A stretch of DNA of 10,462 nt from Clostridiales bacterium (GTDB lineage Bacteria; Bacillota; Clostridia; Oscillospirales; Acutalibacteraceae): positions 83,090 through 93,551 of the forward strand of contig JAHZIE010000001.1 in NCBI GenBank assembly GCA_019419895.1, read 5' to 3'. A program made the translations under genes and the position numbers. Positions 1 to 6,298 of this stretch are shown here, piece by piece; positions within the stretch are counted from its first letter, which is position 1; each line of letters opens with the position of its first letter. A model generated the notes under the pieces. That model was given only the letters and a program-made list of their open reading frames with translations, had not been told where the DNA came from and ran no database searches.

Positions 1-15
1 GGGCAATTTATGCTT

Positions 16-58
16 CGGAGGGGAAATAGGGATCTCCTTCGAAAAAATGAAGGAGGTT
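16..58 (+). promoter_or_regulatory. Competing leader hairpins over the surface-protein Shine-Dalgarno
   Basis: Two mutually exclusive stems can be drawn. The first pairs CGGAGGGGA (16-24) with TCTCCTTCG (33-41), with two G-T wobbles. The second pairs CTCCTTC (34-40) with GAAGGAG (49-55), extendable by wobble and A-T pairs to about 31/58, and is followed by seven T residues (57-63), so it resembles an intrinsic terminator. The second stem also contains the AGGAGG (51-56) that is the likely ribosome binding site of the next gene. It could be an attenuator, an RBS-sequestering switch, or the terminator of a gene left of the window. The pairing is seen; any regulation is inferred. Purine-rich SD sequences pair easily with CTCC runs, so chance is possible. 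Confidence 0.35.
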
Positions 59-64
59 TTTTTG

Positions 65-1816
65 TTGGGCAAGAAAAGACTTGTATCTGTCCTGCTGGCT
101 ATCGCGGTGGTTTTGACGCTTCTGCCGGCAACGGTACCGGCGGAGGAACCCGCCAAGGCCGTGCGGATCGGTGATCAGTATTTTGATACCCTGCAGGAGG
201 CGTTCGACAGCGTGCCTGACGGGGTTCAGACAACTGTAACTCTGGAAAAGGGTTTTATCGCCGAATCCACCATTGAATTAGCCGGGTCAAAAAACGTCAT
301 ATTGGATATGAATGGGAAAAAAATCACCGTAAACGACAGCTTTGCGGGCCGCCCGCTGAAAAACAGCGGCACGCTTGTGATCAAGGGCGGCGGCGTGATT
401 GATACGTCAATGTCGGATCTCGGCGGATACGGCGCCGTGGACAATTACGGCGTTTTGACGATTGAAAACGGCACCTATACCGGATCTGTCAACGCCAGCG
501 GCGCTTCTATCAAGAATCGTCCCACAGGGGTTCTGACCATTAATGGAGGGCTTTTCAACGGCGCGGTTACCGCGTTGTATAATGAAGGAATCGCTAAGGT
601 TTACAACGGCGAATTTGTTGGAACCTCATGTTCTTCCTGCAATCCCAACAGCTGGGGCTACACTATTCAGAGCCATCAAGCGGCCGGCCAGGCGGCTCCC
701 CAGCTTTATTTTTACAATGGACAGGTAAAGGGTGTGCAGGGGGCGTTCTCCACCTCCGCGGGTTATTCCGAGGTTTGGGACGGCCATTTTGAAACTGTGC
801 CCTGCCAAGTTCATACCAATGGAAGCACCGCCTTCTACGCCCTGTATATCGCGGGTGAGTCCGGCGAAGTGGAATGCAATATTTACGGCGGGGAATTCAA
901 ATCGGCGACAAAGGTCGCGGCGTTTATCGGCAACAGCAATGACGGCGGTCAGAAAAAGGATGCCATCGCAAACTTCCATGGAGGCACCTTTATCGCCGGG
1001 ACGGGCGTCAGCGATACCATCCATGTGGATAAGCAGCTGGGCGGCCTGGAAGTGACCGGCGGCACCTATCTTCTCAGTGACGGACAAAAGGATGATGTGA
1101 CCCAATGGCTCCCGGCGGAGGGCGGCGACTATTCCCAGGATGACACAGGCACAATCATCCACAATCATGCTCCAAACGCCGAGCATGTTCCGGCAAAAAC
1201 GGCCACCTGCACAGAGGATGGTAACGTTGAATACTGGTACTGCAAGGCCTGTAATGAATATTTTCTGGAGAGCGCCTGCCTGCAGCCTGTCCCCAAAGAG
1301 GCTACCGTGATAAAGGCCCGGCATCACGCGGTCAAAACAGAGGCGAAGCCGGCCACCTGTACAGAAGGCGGAAATGACGCCTACTGGTATTGCGGAGTCT
1401 GTGAAAAATATTTTAGCGATGAGGCGTGTACGGAGGAAATCTCTTTAGATGACGCCCTTATCCCTGCTTCGGGACATGGTGAGATTGTGGTGAAAAACAG
1501 CAAGGAAGCCACCTGTACAGAAGAAGGCTATACTGGTGATAAGGTATGTGTTGTATGCCAGCTGGTAGTGGAAAAGGGAGAGGTTATTCCGAAGACGGCG
1601 CACAGTTTCCAGGATGGGAAATGTACGGTGTGCGGCGCTGTGGAGCCGGACAATAAGCCGGTGGATCCGGAAGAGCCGTCCAATCCGGACGGGGGAGATT
1701 CCCAATCACCTCAGACAGGCTCTCCCACAGTGATTCCCATGCTGACAGTCCTGTTCCTCCTGAGCGGCGGCGCGGCGGCAGCACTGCTTGTGATACATAA
1801 GAGAAAAAAGGCTTAA
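65..1816 (+). CDS. Sortase-anchored surface protein with Cys-containing repeats (SPQTG)
   Basis: Secreted protein predicted to be attached covalently to peptidoglycan; the ligand is unknown. I prefer TTG at 65 (or 62): AGGAGG (51-56) sits 5-8 bases upstream, whereas the in-frame ATG at 47 overlaps that site and lacks one of its own. Counted from that ATG (589 residues), 8-32 form a signal peptide (GKKR, hydrophobic core, cleavage near VPA/EE). Residues about 40-345 are Gly/Asn-rich strand-turn repeats such as GVLTIENGTYTG and GVLTINGGLF, as in right-handed beta-helix proteins. Residues 372-531 hold three copies of an about 50-residue unit with ATCTE and a CxxC (the first two with YWYC and YF, the third degenerate), plus a short HSFQDGKCTVCG copy. 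The end is SPQTG (554-558), a hydrophobic stretch and KRKKA. Clostridioides difficile sortase B accepts similar (S/P)PxTG signals. No sortase gene lies in the window. Confidence 0.85.
   Translation: MGKKRLVSVLLAIAVVLTLLPATVPAEEPAKAVRIGDQYFDTLQEAFDSVPDGVQTTVTLEKGFIAESTIELAGSKNVILDMNGKKITVNDSFAGRPLKNSGTLVIKGGGVIDTSMSDLGGYGAVDNYGVLTIENGTYTGSVNASGASIKNRPTGVLTINGGLFNGAVTALYNEGIAKVYNGEFVGTSCSSCNPNSWGYTIQSHQAAGQAAPQLYFYNGQVKGVQGAFSTSAGYSEVWDGHFETVPCQVHTNGSTAFYALYIAGESGEVECNIYGGEFKSATKVAAFIGNSNDGGQKKDAIANFHGGTFIAGTGVSDTIHVDKQLGGLEVTGGTYLLSDGQKDDVTQWLPAEGGDYSQDDTGTIIHNHAPNAEHVPAKTATCTEDGNVEYWYCKACNEYFLESACLQPVPKEATVIKARHHAVKTEAKPATCTEGGNDAYWYCGVCEKYFSDEACTEEISLDDALIPASGHGEIVVKNSKEATCTEEGYTGDKVCVVCQLVVEKGEVIPKTAHSFQDGKCTVCGAVEPDNKPVDPEEPSNPDGGDSQSPQTGSPTVIPMLTVLFLLSGGAAAALLVIHKRKKA
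1160..1640 (+). repeat. Tandem ~50-codon Cys repeats inside the surface protein
   Basis: Three diverged in-frame units begin near 1160, 1316 and 1472, with a short fourth copy at the end. The aligned ATCTE codons start at about 1202, 1352 and 1508, spacings of 150 and 156 bases. Copies 1 and 2 share ATCTE, G, N, YWYC, C and YF at matching places; copy 3 keeps ATCTEEG and a CVVC pair. The bases have diverged more than the protein, so these are old duplications. Paired cysteines could form disulfides outside the cell or bind a metal; which one cannot be told here. Confidence 0.7.
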
Positions 1817-1828
1817 GAAGCATTGAAG

Positions 1829-1842
1829 CCCAATATATTGGG
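1829..1842. repeat. Perfect 14-bp palindrome after the surface gene
   Basis: CCCAATATATTGGG is a perfect palindrome 12 bases after the stop codon. Its last three bases are the first three of the terminator stem. It may add a first hairpin to the terminator; no other role is evident. Confidence 0.4.
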
Positions 1843-1876
1843 CGGCACGGACTTTATATTCCGCGCCGCCCTTTTT
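1840..1876 (+). terminator. Rho-independent terminator of the surface protein gene
   Basis: GGGCGGC (1840-1846) pairs with GCCGCCC (1865-1871). An inner CGG/CCG pairing can extend the stem, and TTTTT follows at 1872-1876. It begins 24 bases after the stop codon and points along the gene. Confidence 0.85.
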
Positions 1877-1930
1877 CTTATCAGCATAATAAGGGCAAAA
1901 CTCCATTTCTGCCGAGACGGTAGAAAAGAC

Positions 1931-2073
1931 AGGCAAAAAATCCGGGTATCATCTTCCTGTGATACCCGGATTTTTCGATCTGTTGATTCAGGATGCTTTC
2001 TTCTTTTCACGGCGGTGGCCTCTGCCGCGCCACCGGAAATATAATGCCGCGACAAGGAGAAAAAGCGCGGCCC
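1931..2073 (-). ncRNA. Candidate intergenic small RNA (promoter, hairpins, terminator)
   Basis: On the minus strand a good promoter (2080-2108) lies about 140 bases ahead of the strong terminator at 1935-1976. The intervening RNA would begin almost at once with hairpin 1 (GCCGCG at 2071-2066 with CGCGGC at 2051-2046), then hairpin 2 (CGGTGGC at 2035-2029 with GCCACCG at 2019-2013), a purine-rich single-stranded stretch, and the terminator stem. One frame of the same strand reads as a 38-codon hydrophobic then basic peptide ending in RREKKKAS with TGA at 1990-1988. It lacks an ATG, GTG or TTG start, so I read it as chance or as the eroded end of a membrane-protein gene. I do not recognise a known RNA family. 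Confidence 0.35.
1935..1976. terminator. Strong bidirectional terminator
   Basis: AAAAATCCGGGTATCA (1936-1951) and TGATACCCGGATTTTT (1960-1975) form a perfect 16-bp stem with an 8-base loop; the central 11 bp are GC-containing. A T run follows on either strand. It backs up the terminator at 1840-1876 for plus-strand transcription and could end minus-strand transcripts such as the RNA candidate next to it. Confidence 0.85.
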
Positions 2074-2079
2074 GCCTGT

Positions 2080-2108
2080 AATATACCGGACAGAATACGC
2101 CTTTTCAA
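2080..2108 (-). promoter_or_regulatory. Minus-strand promoter of the RNA candidate
   Basis: Read on the minus strand: -35 TTGAAA (2108-2103), 17-base spacer, -10 TATATT (2085-2080). Start expected near 2073. No protein gene follows before the terminator at 1976. Confidence 0.45.
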
Positions 2109-2352
2109 TTTGTTGGATTTGCAGCTTGGCAGACAAAGAAAAAGGCCGGGCCTTGCCCGCGGAAATGATATCCCTCCGGTTTTATTCTATCCGGGCGTTT
2201 TTCATTGTACCTGGTTCCCGGCCATAAAAAATTGGTATGGGATTTTAACATGCGTAATTGGGGAATATGTCGGGAAAAGCGGGGAGCGCTCCGGTGCGTT
2301 AACAGAGCGTCTTTTTTCTCAGGCGAGGAACGCCTGCTATGGCTTTCCTCTG
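2109..2352. other. Gene-free stretch downstream of the methyltransferase
   Basis: No reading frame here looks coding. Features seen are a perfect GGAGCGCTCC palindrome (2283-2292); a weak stem GCGCTC (2286-2291) with GAGCGT (2305-2310, one wobble) followed by CTTTTTT, terminator-like on the plus strand; and a stem CAGGCG (2320-2325) with CGCCTG (2331-2336). On the minus strand, the direction of the methyltransferase, I see no good T-run terminator. Confidence 0.4.
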
Positions 2353-3177
2353 TCAGATTTCCCGCTGCGGAGCAGGCGGAGAGAAGGTCTTTCTGCATAT
2401 CAGCAGGGCGTGGTTGCTCATTCCCGTACAGGACTCGTAGCTTGCCATTTGATCCAGCAGCGGCCTGAGAAGCTGGAATTTTTCGTCGTTCATGGATTCC
2501 ACAATACTCATGGTGAGCAAAAAATCCGTCCCCAGGTTTTTAATTTTAGAAAATCCGTATTCTTCCGCGTCGGCTTCGATCTCCTCCGGCATGGTGAAGA
2601 AAAACAAGTCCGGCGCCATATCATCCCTGCTGAAAATCAAAACCGACTCGTTGGCCTTTTCATTGGGGTAATTTTTCCGCAGTCTGTCGTGAACGCAGGC
2701 GCCCGCGTAGACCCCGATTTTGTTGATATAAGAAAAAGCCGCGATCCCGCCCTTTTTGCAGATCCGCCTGCATTCCGAAAAAACGAGCTTTCGTTCCTGG
2801 GGAGGAAGATGATAGAGAGGACCAAGACATAAAACAATATCAAAGCTTTCGTCAGGAATACGATCCAGCCTTGTTGCGTCTCCGACTTCTCCCCTGACGT
2901 TTTTTAAGCCCCGGGAAGCGGCCTTTTTATTAAAAAGGGCGATGTTTTCCGGTGTGATGTCAATCCCAAGATATTCCCTGCATCTGCCGGAAAAACACAT
3001 GGCGTAATACCCTGTCCCGCACCCCAGCTCAATGACCGACGAGGAGGGGGAGATATATTGGCCGATGTGTTTTTTGGTATAGTGAAATTCCAGGCTGGAA
3101 TACCTGGATTTGGACGCCCTGTTTTCCTCTTTGGCATCCCTGTAATTATCAATGATCTTTTTTTCGTTGCTTGACAT
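2353..3177 (-). CDS. Class I SAM-dependent methyltransferase
   Basis: Predicted cytoplasmic enzyme that moves a methyl group from S-adenosylmethionine to an unknown acceptor; 274 residues. Motif I is IELGCGTGYY (49-58, SAM binding). The acidic residue of motif II is D73 in LGIDIT. GD at 99-100 is the usual adenine-contact region, and DIVLCLGPLYHL (113-124) is the motif IV region. The Rossmann core (about 45-150) has the Methyltransf_11/25 look. The rest (150-265) is probably the substrate lid and gives no clear hint of substrate. The start is well placed: GGGAGG (3183-3188 on this strand) lies 5 bases before ATG. It is the last of three minus-strand genes, with the upstream acetyltransferase gene closed off by a terminator, so it is probably transcribed alone. 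A small molecule is the likeliest acceptor, but this is inferred. Confidence 0.88.
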   Translation of the reverse strand: MSSNEKKIIDNYRDAKEENRASKSRYSSLEFHYTKKHIGQYISPSSSVIELGCGTGYYAMCFSGRCREYLGIDITPENIALFNKKAASRGLKNVRGEVGDATRLDRIPDESFDIVLCLGPLYHLPPQERKLVFSECRRICKKGGIAAFSYINKIGVYAGACVHDRLRKNYPNEKANESVLIFSRDDMAPDLFFFTMPEEIEADAEEYGFSKIKNLGTDFLLTMSIVESMNDEKFQLLRPLLDQMASYESCTGMSNHALLICRKTFSPPAPQREI

Positions 3178-3251
3178 ACACGCCTCCCAAATTTTTTAAG
3201 ACAGGACTTTTTCCATTTTTCCTCATTTGCCTTTCCCGCGCTCGTCCATTT

Positions 3252-3257
3252 TGTCAA
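3252..3257 (-). promoter_or_regulatory. Possible -35 box for the methyltransferase
   Basis: TTGACA is present on the minus strand about 75 bases before the ATG. The bases 17-19 further on give no convincing -10 hexamer, so this promoter is tentative. Confidence 0.2.
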
Positions 3258-3379
3258 GGGGGAGCCGCCCTTTTTCCGTCCCCTCCACCCCGGAGCGGGT
3301 CTGAAATTTGACAGGGCCGTGCCGCCTTGTCCGAAACACCAGGCTTCCGCGGCTGCCTTAGCGTGGTTTCTGGAAGGAC

Positions 3380-3405
3380 AAAACCGCCCGGCGTCGGGCG
3401 GTTTT
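3380..3405 (-). terminator. Terminator of the CatA-like gene
   Basis: AAAACCGCCCG (3380-3390) and CGGGCGGTTTT (3395-3405) form a perfect 11-bp stem with a 4-base loop. It starts 6 bases after the stop codon of the acetyltransferase. The T run is short but works in both directions. Confidence 0.8.
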
Positions 3406-3411
3406 CCGGAA

Positions 3412-4044
3412 TTATTCGATTTGTTCCATTTCCCGCGTCAGGAGGCGGTAGAAATCGGCGATATGCCGGCCGTCAACCAGAGCGTGATGGCACAGGACGG
3501 AGACGGGAAGCAGAACCCTATCCCCCTGTTCAAAATATTTTCCCCATGTGATTCTGGGATTGCTGTCAGCCGGAAAGGGGACTGGCTGCACGAGCGCCGT
3601 ATAGGAAAGCCATGGAAGGGTGGAAATAAAAAATTTATCAAGAGCTTCCGATTCCTCCTCCTGGATAGAGGGAGCCCGCTTTGCCTTCTCCTGCTCCTCC
3701 TTCGCGTAGGCAATATAATTTCTGAAGGGCATAGAGCTGTCAAGGGTGCAATAGCAATAGGTTCCGTCCTCCAGGGCGACGGTATGGGAGGTTTGGCAGC
3801 GGTCGAATTCAATGATCTTCCCATCCAGAATTCTCTGGCGGAATTCTGCCACACCGTTGGCCGCTCTTGAAGCACAATAACAGAAGGTGAGAAAGAACGG
3901 GAGGCCTTCCCGCCGGATGGTTTTCAGCAATCCGGTGATGTCTGTATCGACGGTGAGGCCGACATAGGGATAGGCCATGCTGTTGAAATATTCAAAGTGT
4001 CCCTTTCTTTTGTAGCTTTCCATTTCCAGGTACCGATAGCGCAT
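3412..4044 (-). CDS. CatA-like O-acetyltransferase (chloramphenicol acetyltransferase family)
   Basis: Predicted cytoplasmic acetyl-CoA-dependent O-acetyltransferase of the trimeric type A CAT fold; 210 residues against about 213-220 for classical CATs. The catalytic motif CHHALVDG (185-192) keeps the base His187 and the structural Asp191. LPWLSYTA (143-150) matches the conserved PWxSF segment with the active-site serine (Ser147), and ITWGKY (165-170) matches the following conserved strand. All key catalytic residues are therefore present. GAGGAGA lies 7 bases before the ATG. Many chromosomal clostridial members of this family have no proven link with chloramphenicol, and the drug-contact residues cannot be judged by eye, so resistance is not claimed. 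It lies about 150 bases after the reductase gene and ends in its own terminator. Confidence 0.87.
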   Translation of the reverse strand: MRYRYLEMESYKRKGHFEYFNSMAYPYVGLTVDTDITGLLKTIRREGLPFFLTFCYCASRAANGVAEFRQRILDGKIIEFDRCQTSHTVALEDGTYCYCTLDSSMPFRNYIAYAKEEQEKAKRAPSIQEEESEALDKFFISTLPWLSYTALVQPVPFPADSNPRITWGKYFEQGDRVLLPVSVLCHHALVDGRHIADFYRLLTREMEQIE

Positions 4045-4193
4045 AAAAGATTCTCCTCACAATGATACAGGATAGAGATGTCCTTTGACGCCGGAGGTGT
4101 TATTGACAAGTTCCATTGACTGTTTTTACCCCAATGGACCTCAAGGGGAACGCCTTCCCCCGGTATGACAGACGGGAGTTTCCCGCGTATTTG
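4045..4193. other. Gap between reductase and CatA-like gene
   Basis: The 149 bases hold a GGGGAA/TTCCCC hairpin (4145-4160) and a TCCATTG/CAATGGA inverted repeat (4112-4118 with 4132-4138). Neither is followed by a good T run on the minus strand. I see no clear promoter for the CatA-like gene, so read-through from the reductase gene is possible. Confidence 0.35.
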
Positions 4194-5165
4194 TCAAGCC
4201 TTCAGAATTCCCTCTATCCGGGCAAGTTCGTCCGGGGTGAACGAAAGGTTTTGCAGCGCTTCCACATTTTCCTGAATTTGAGAAAGCCTACTGGCGCCGA
4301 TAAGAACAGAGGTGACGTTTTTCCGCTTAAGAAGCCAGGCGAGGGCCAGCTGGGCCAATGTCTGCCCCCGTTCAGCGGCGATGTCGTTGAGACGGACGAG
4401 CTTTTCCCAGACAGCTTCCTCAATATGATCCGGCCTGGAAGCTTGGGCGTGCTTGCCTGCGGGGAGGTGTTTATTGTTCAGAACGCCCCGGCCCAGGGGA
4501 GAGAAGGCGATGCAGCCGATCCCTGTCTCGTCCAGTAAATCCAGCAACCCATCCTCCACCCAGCGGTTAAACATGGAATAGGAAGGCTGATGGATGAGAA
4601 CCTTAACCCCCATTTGATGGAGCATATCGGCGGCCTTGCGGGTCAGATCGGCGGGATAGTTGGAAAGTCCCGCGTACAGCGCTTTGCCGCTTTTGACAAT
4701 TCCGGCCAGCGCGTCCATGGATTCCTCCAGGGGGGTGTCAGGATCGGGACGGTGATGGTAAAAGATATCCACATAGTCCAGCCCCATGCGTTTCAGGCTT
4801 TGATCCAGGCTGGCCACCAGATATTTTTTGCTTCCATGGTCTCCATAGGGTCCGGGCCACATGGTATAACCCGCTTTTGTGGAGATGATCAGTTCATCCC
4901 GGTAGGGGCGCAAATCCTGCTGAAGGATCCGTCCAAAGGTTTCCTCCGCGGAACCGGCGGGCGGCCCGTAGTTATTGGCCAAATCGAAATGGGTAATTCC
5001 CATATCAAAGGCTCCCAGCACCATTTCCCTGCTGTTTTCGTAGGGCATCAGACCGCCGAAATTTTTCCACAAGCCCACGCAGACCGCTGGAAGCATAATT
5101 CCCGACCTTCCGCAGCGGTGGTAAACCATTTTGTCATATCGGCCGTCATAAGGTAAATACGCCAT
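4194..5165 (-). CDS. yghZ: Aldo-keto reductase, YghZ/Gpr type (L-glyceraldehyde 3-phosphate reductase)
   Basis: NADPH-dependent cytoplasmic reductase of the AKR14 type. In E. coli YghZ (Gpr) reduces L-glyceraldehyde 3-phosphate and methylglyoxal, so a role in clearing toxic aldehydes is likely. The sequence follows E. coli YghZ closely: THFDLANNYGPP, DELIISTKAGY, MWPGPYG, KYLVASLDQSLKRMG, LIHQPSY and VTSVLIGAS all match in order. The catalytic tetrad is intact (Asp63, Tyr68, Lys99, His140, counted from an upstream in-frame Met at 5171). I choose the Met at 5165: AAAGGAG (5179-5173) is 7 bases from it but only 1 base from the earlier ATG. The protein is slightly shorter than YghZ because the C-terminal tail is missing. 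It is transcribed away from the ABC operon from the promoter at 5236-5264. Confidence 0.94.
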   Translation of the reverse strand: MAYLPYDGRYDKMVYHRCGRSGIMLPAVCVGLWKNFGGLMPYENSREMVLGAFDMGITHFDLANNYGPPAGSAEETFGRILQQDLRPYRDELIISTKAGYTMWPGPYGDHGSKKYLVASLDQSLKRMGLDYVDIFYHHRPDPDTPLEESMDALAGIVKSGKALYAGLSNYPADLTRKAADMLHQMGVKVLIHQPSYSMFNRWVEDGLLDLLDETGIGCIAFSPLGRGVLNNKHLPAGKHAQASRPDHIEEAVWEKLVRLNDIAAERGQTLAQLALAWLLKRKNVTSVLIGASRLSQIQENVEALQNLSFTPDELARIEGILKA

Positions 5166-5209
5166 ATCCATTCTCCTTTGCTTCCAATAATTTTACTTCA
5201 GATAACCAA

Positions 5210-5232
5210 ATGATATCATGGATAAATTTATC
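5210..5232. promoter_or_regulatory. Paired palindromes at the reductase start site
   Basis: Two perfect palindromes are almost adjacent: ATGATATCAT (5210-5219) and GATAAATTTATC (5221-5232). They cover the expected transcription start (near 5229) and the early leader of the reductase gene, a usual place for a repressor. The binding protein is unknown. Confidence 0.4.
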
Positions 5233-5235
5233 TTT

Positions 5236-5264
5236 ATCATACCGCACGAAGGCGAGAAAAACAA
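5236..5264 (-). promoter_or_regulatory. Promoter of the aldo-keto reductase gene
   Basis: Minus strand: -35 TTGTTT (5264-5259), 17-base spacer, -10 TATGAT (5241-5236). The 45 bases upstream (5265-5310) are almost pure A/T, like an UP element, and include a 14-bp palindrome TTTATTTAAATAAA (5292-5305). Confidence 0.6.
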
Positions 5265-5497
5265 CAAAAATATAAAAATACAATTTGAATATTTATTTAA
5301 ATAAAATACTGTTGGTATATTTTAACGCGAAGCAGCAGTAAAGTATCCTCGAAAAGCCAAAATTATGAAGCAATCTCTTCCGATAGCGTATCCATAAGGG
5401 ATAGAAAGAGAGCCCCAGGCGGGAAAGCCCTCCTGCTTAAATATAGGAAACGGGAATGACAGGAAAACAGATTTTACTAGGCGGCGGAAAAATATCC
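5265..5497. other. Divergent intergenic region between reductase and ABC operon
   Basis: No reading frame here looks coding. The left part is the A/T-rich tract behind the reductase promoter. The middle has a short imperfect hairpin, CAGG-GGG with CCC-CCTG (5416-5435). No regulator gene is present, although both flanking promoters carry operator-like palindromes. Confidence 0.5.
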
Positions 5498-5526
5498 TTG
5501 ACAAATAGATAACAACGCCGTATCAT
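5498..5526 (+). promoter_or_regulatory. Promoter of the ABC exporter operon
   Basis: A perfect -35 TTGACA (5498-5503), a 17-base spacer and -10 TATCAT (5521-5526) predict a start near 5533, about 37 bases before the ATPase start codon. Confidence 0.85.
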
Positions 5527-5548
5527 TGTATTAAGTAATTAATACAAT
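5525..5548. promoter_or_regulatory. Palindromic operator over the ABC operon start site
   Basis: ATTGTATTAA (5525-5534) and TTAATACAAT (5539-5548) are perfect 10-base arms separated by GTAA. The site overlaps the end of the -10 box and the start point, so a bound protein would block transcription. AT-rich TGTAtta/taaTACA operators are reminiscent of those used by YtrA-type GntR repressors, which often control ABC transporter operons; that match is from memory and inferred. No GntR gene lies in the window. Confidence 0.55.
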
Positions 5549-5569
5549 AAGATAATAGGGAGGAATCTT

Positions 5570-6298
5570 ATGCTCAACGTCTGCCAGTTAACGAAAAGCT
5601 ATGGCAAAACACAGGCCAACCGGCAGCTGACCTTTTTTGTGGAGCCGGGGGAGATTGCCATTATGCTCGGTCCAAACGGAGTGGGAAAATCCACCGCGAT
5701 TAAATGCATCGCGGGGCTCCTGCGCTTTCAAGGCGAGATCCAGATATGCGGGTATCCCAATAAGAGCTTGGAGGCCAAGCGAAGGCTGGGATATGTTCCA
5801 GAGCTGCCGGCCCCTTATGAAATGCTGACCGTAGAGGAACATCTGCAGTTTATCGCAAGGGCCTATCAGCTGAAGGGCTGGGAAAGGGATGCCGCCCGCC
5901 TTTTGGAGAGGATGGAACTGACGGACAAAAGAAAGAAGCTGGGAAAAGAGTTATCCAAGGGGATGCAGCAAAAGCTCAGTATCTGCTGCGCCCTTCTTCC
6001 AAGGCCCTCCGTTCTGCTTTTTGACGAGCCGCTGGTGGGGTTGGATCCCCATGCCATTCAGGAGCTTAAGGAAATGCTGGAGGAGCTCCGGGGGGAAGGA
6101 TGTTCCATTCTCATCAGCACCCATATTCTTGATAGTGTGGAAGAGTTTTGGGATAAGGCGCTTATTATGGTGAAGGGAAGAACCGCCGCGGAACGCACCC
6201 GGGAGCAGGTGCGGAATACAGGCGAAAACCTGAAGGATCTCTTCTTTGAGGTAACAGAGGGCCCGGCCCGCGGTGGAAAGGAAGGAACGGCCCTATGA
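5570..6298 (+). CDS. ABC transporter ATP-binding protein (exporter type)
   Basis: Cytoplasmic ATPase that should drive the permease encoded next to it; 242 residues, one nucleotide-binding domain. Walker A is GPNGVGKST (34-42). The Q-loop position carries Glu (YVPELP, E78), as is common in ABC-2 type exporters. The signature is LSKGMQQ (128-134), Walker B VLLFDEP (148-154), the D-loop GLD (157-159) and the switch His185 in STHILDS. All catalytic parts are intact. AGGGAGG lies 6 bases before ATG. The stop overlaps the next start in ATGA (6295-6298), so the two subunits are translationally coupled. The substrate cannot be told from the ATPase; relatives export lipids, peptides or antibiotics, but none of these is shown here. 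Confidence 0.94.
   Translation: MLNVCQLTKSYGKTQANRQLTFFVEPGEIAIMLGPNGVGKSTAIKCIAGLLRFQGEIQICGYPNKSLEAKRRLGYVPELPAPYEMLTVEEHLQFIARAYQLKGWERDAARLLERMELTDKRKKLGKELSKGMQQKLSICCALLPRPSVLLFDEPLVGLDPHAIQELKEMLEELRGEGCSILISTHILDSVEEFWDKALIMVKGRTAAERTREQVRNTGENLKDLFFEVTEGPARGGKEGTAL

Noticed and set aside
626..1327. A 233-codon open frame on the minus strand
   Set aside because: It lies wholly inside the surface protein gene, whose signal peptide, repeats and anchor are clear. The opposite frame shows no domain and is a shadow of the same codons.
1160..1640. CRISPR-like tandem repeat
   Set aside because: The repeats are in-frame, diverged and clearly protein-coding; no short identical repeats with spacers occur anywhere in the window.
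1993..2832. A 279-codon open frame on the plus strand
   Set aside because: Its second half is the complement of the methyltransferase gene and its first half crosses the intergenic hairpins. It has no recognisable motif.
4590..5156. A 188-codon plus-strand frame
   Set aside because: It is antisense to the strongly supported aldo-keto reductase gene.
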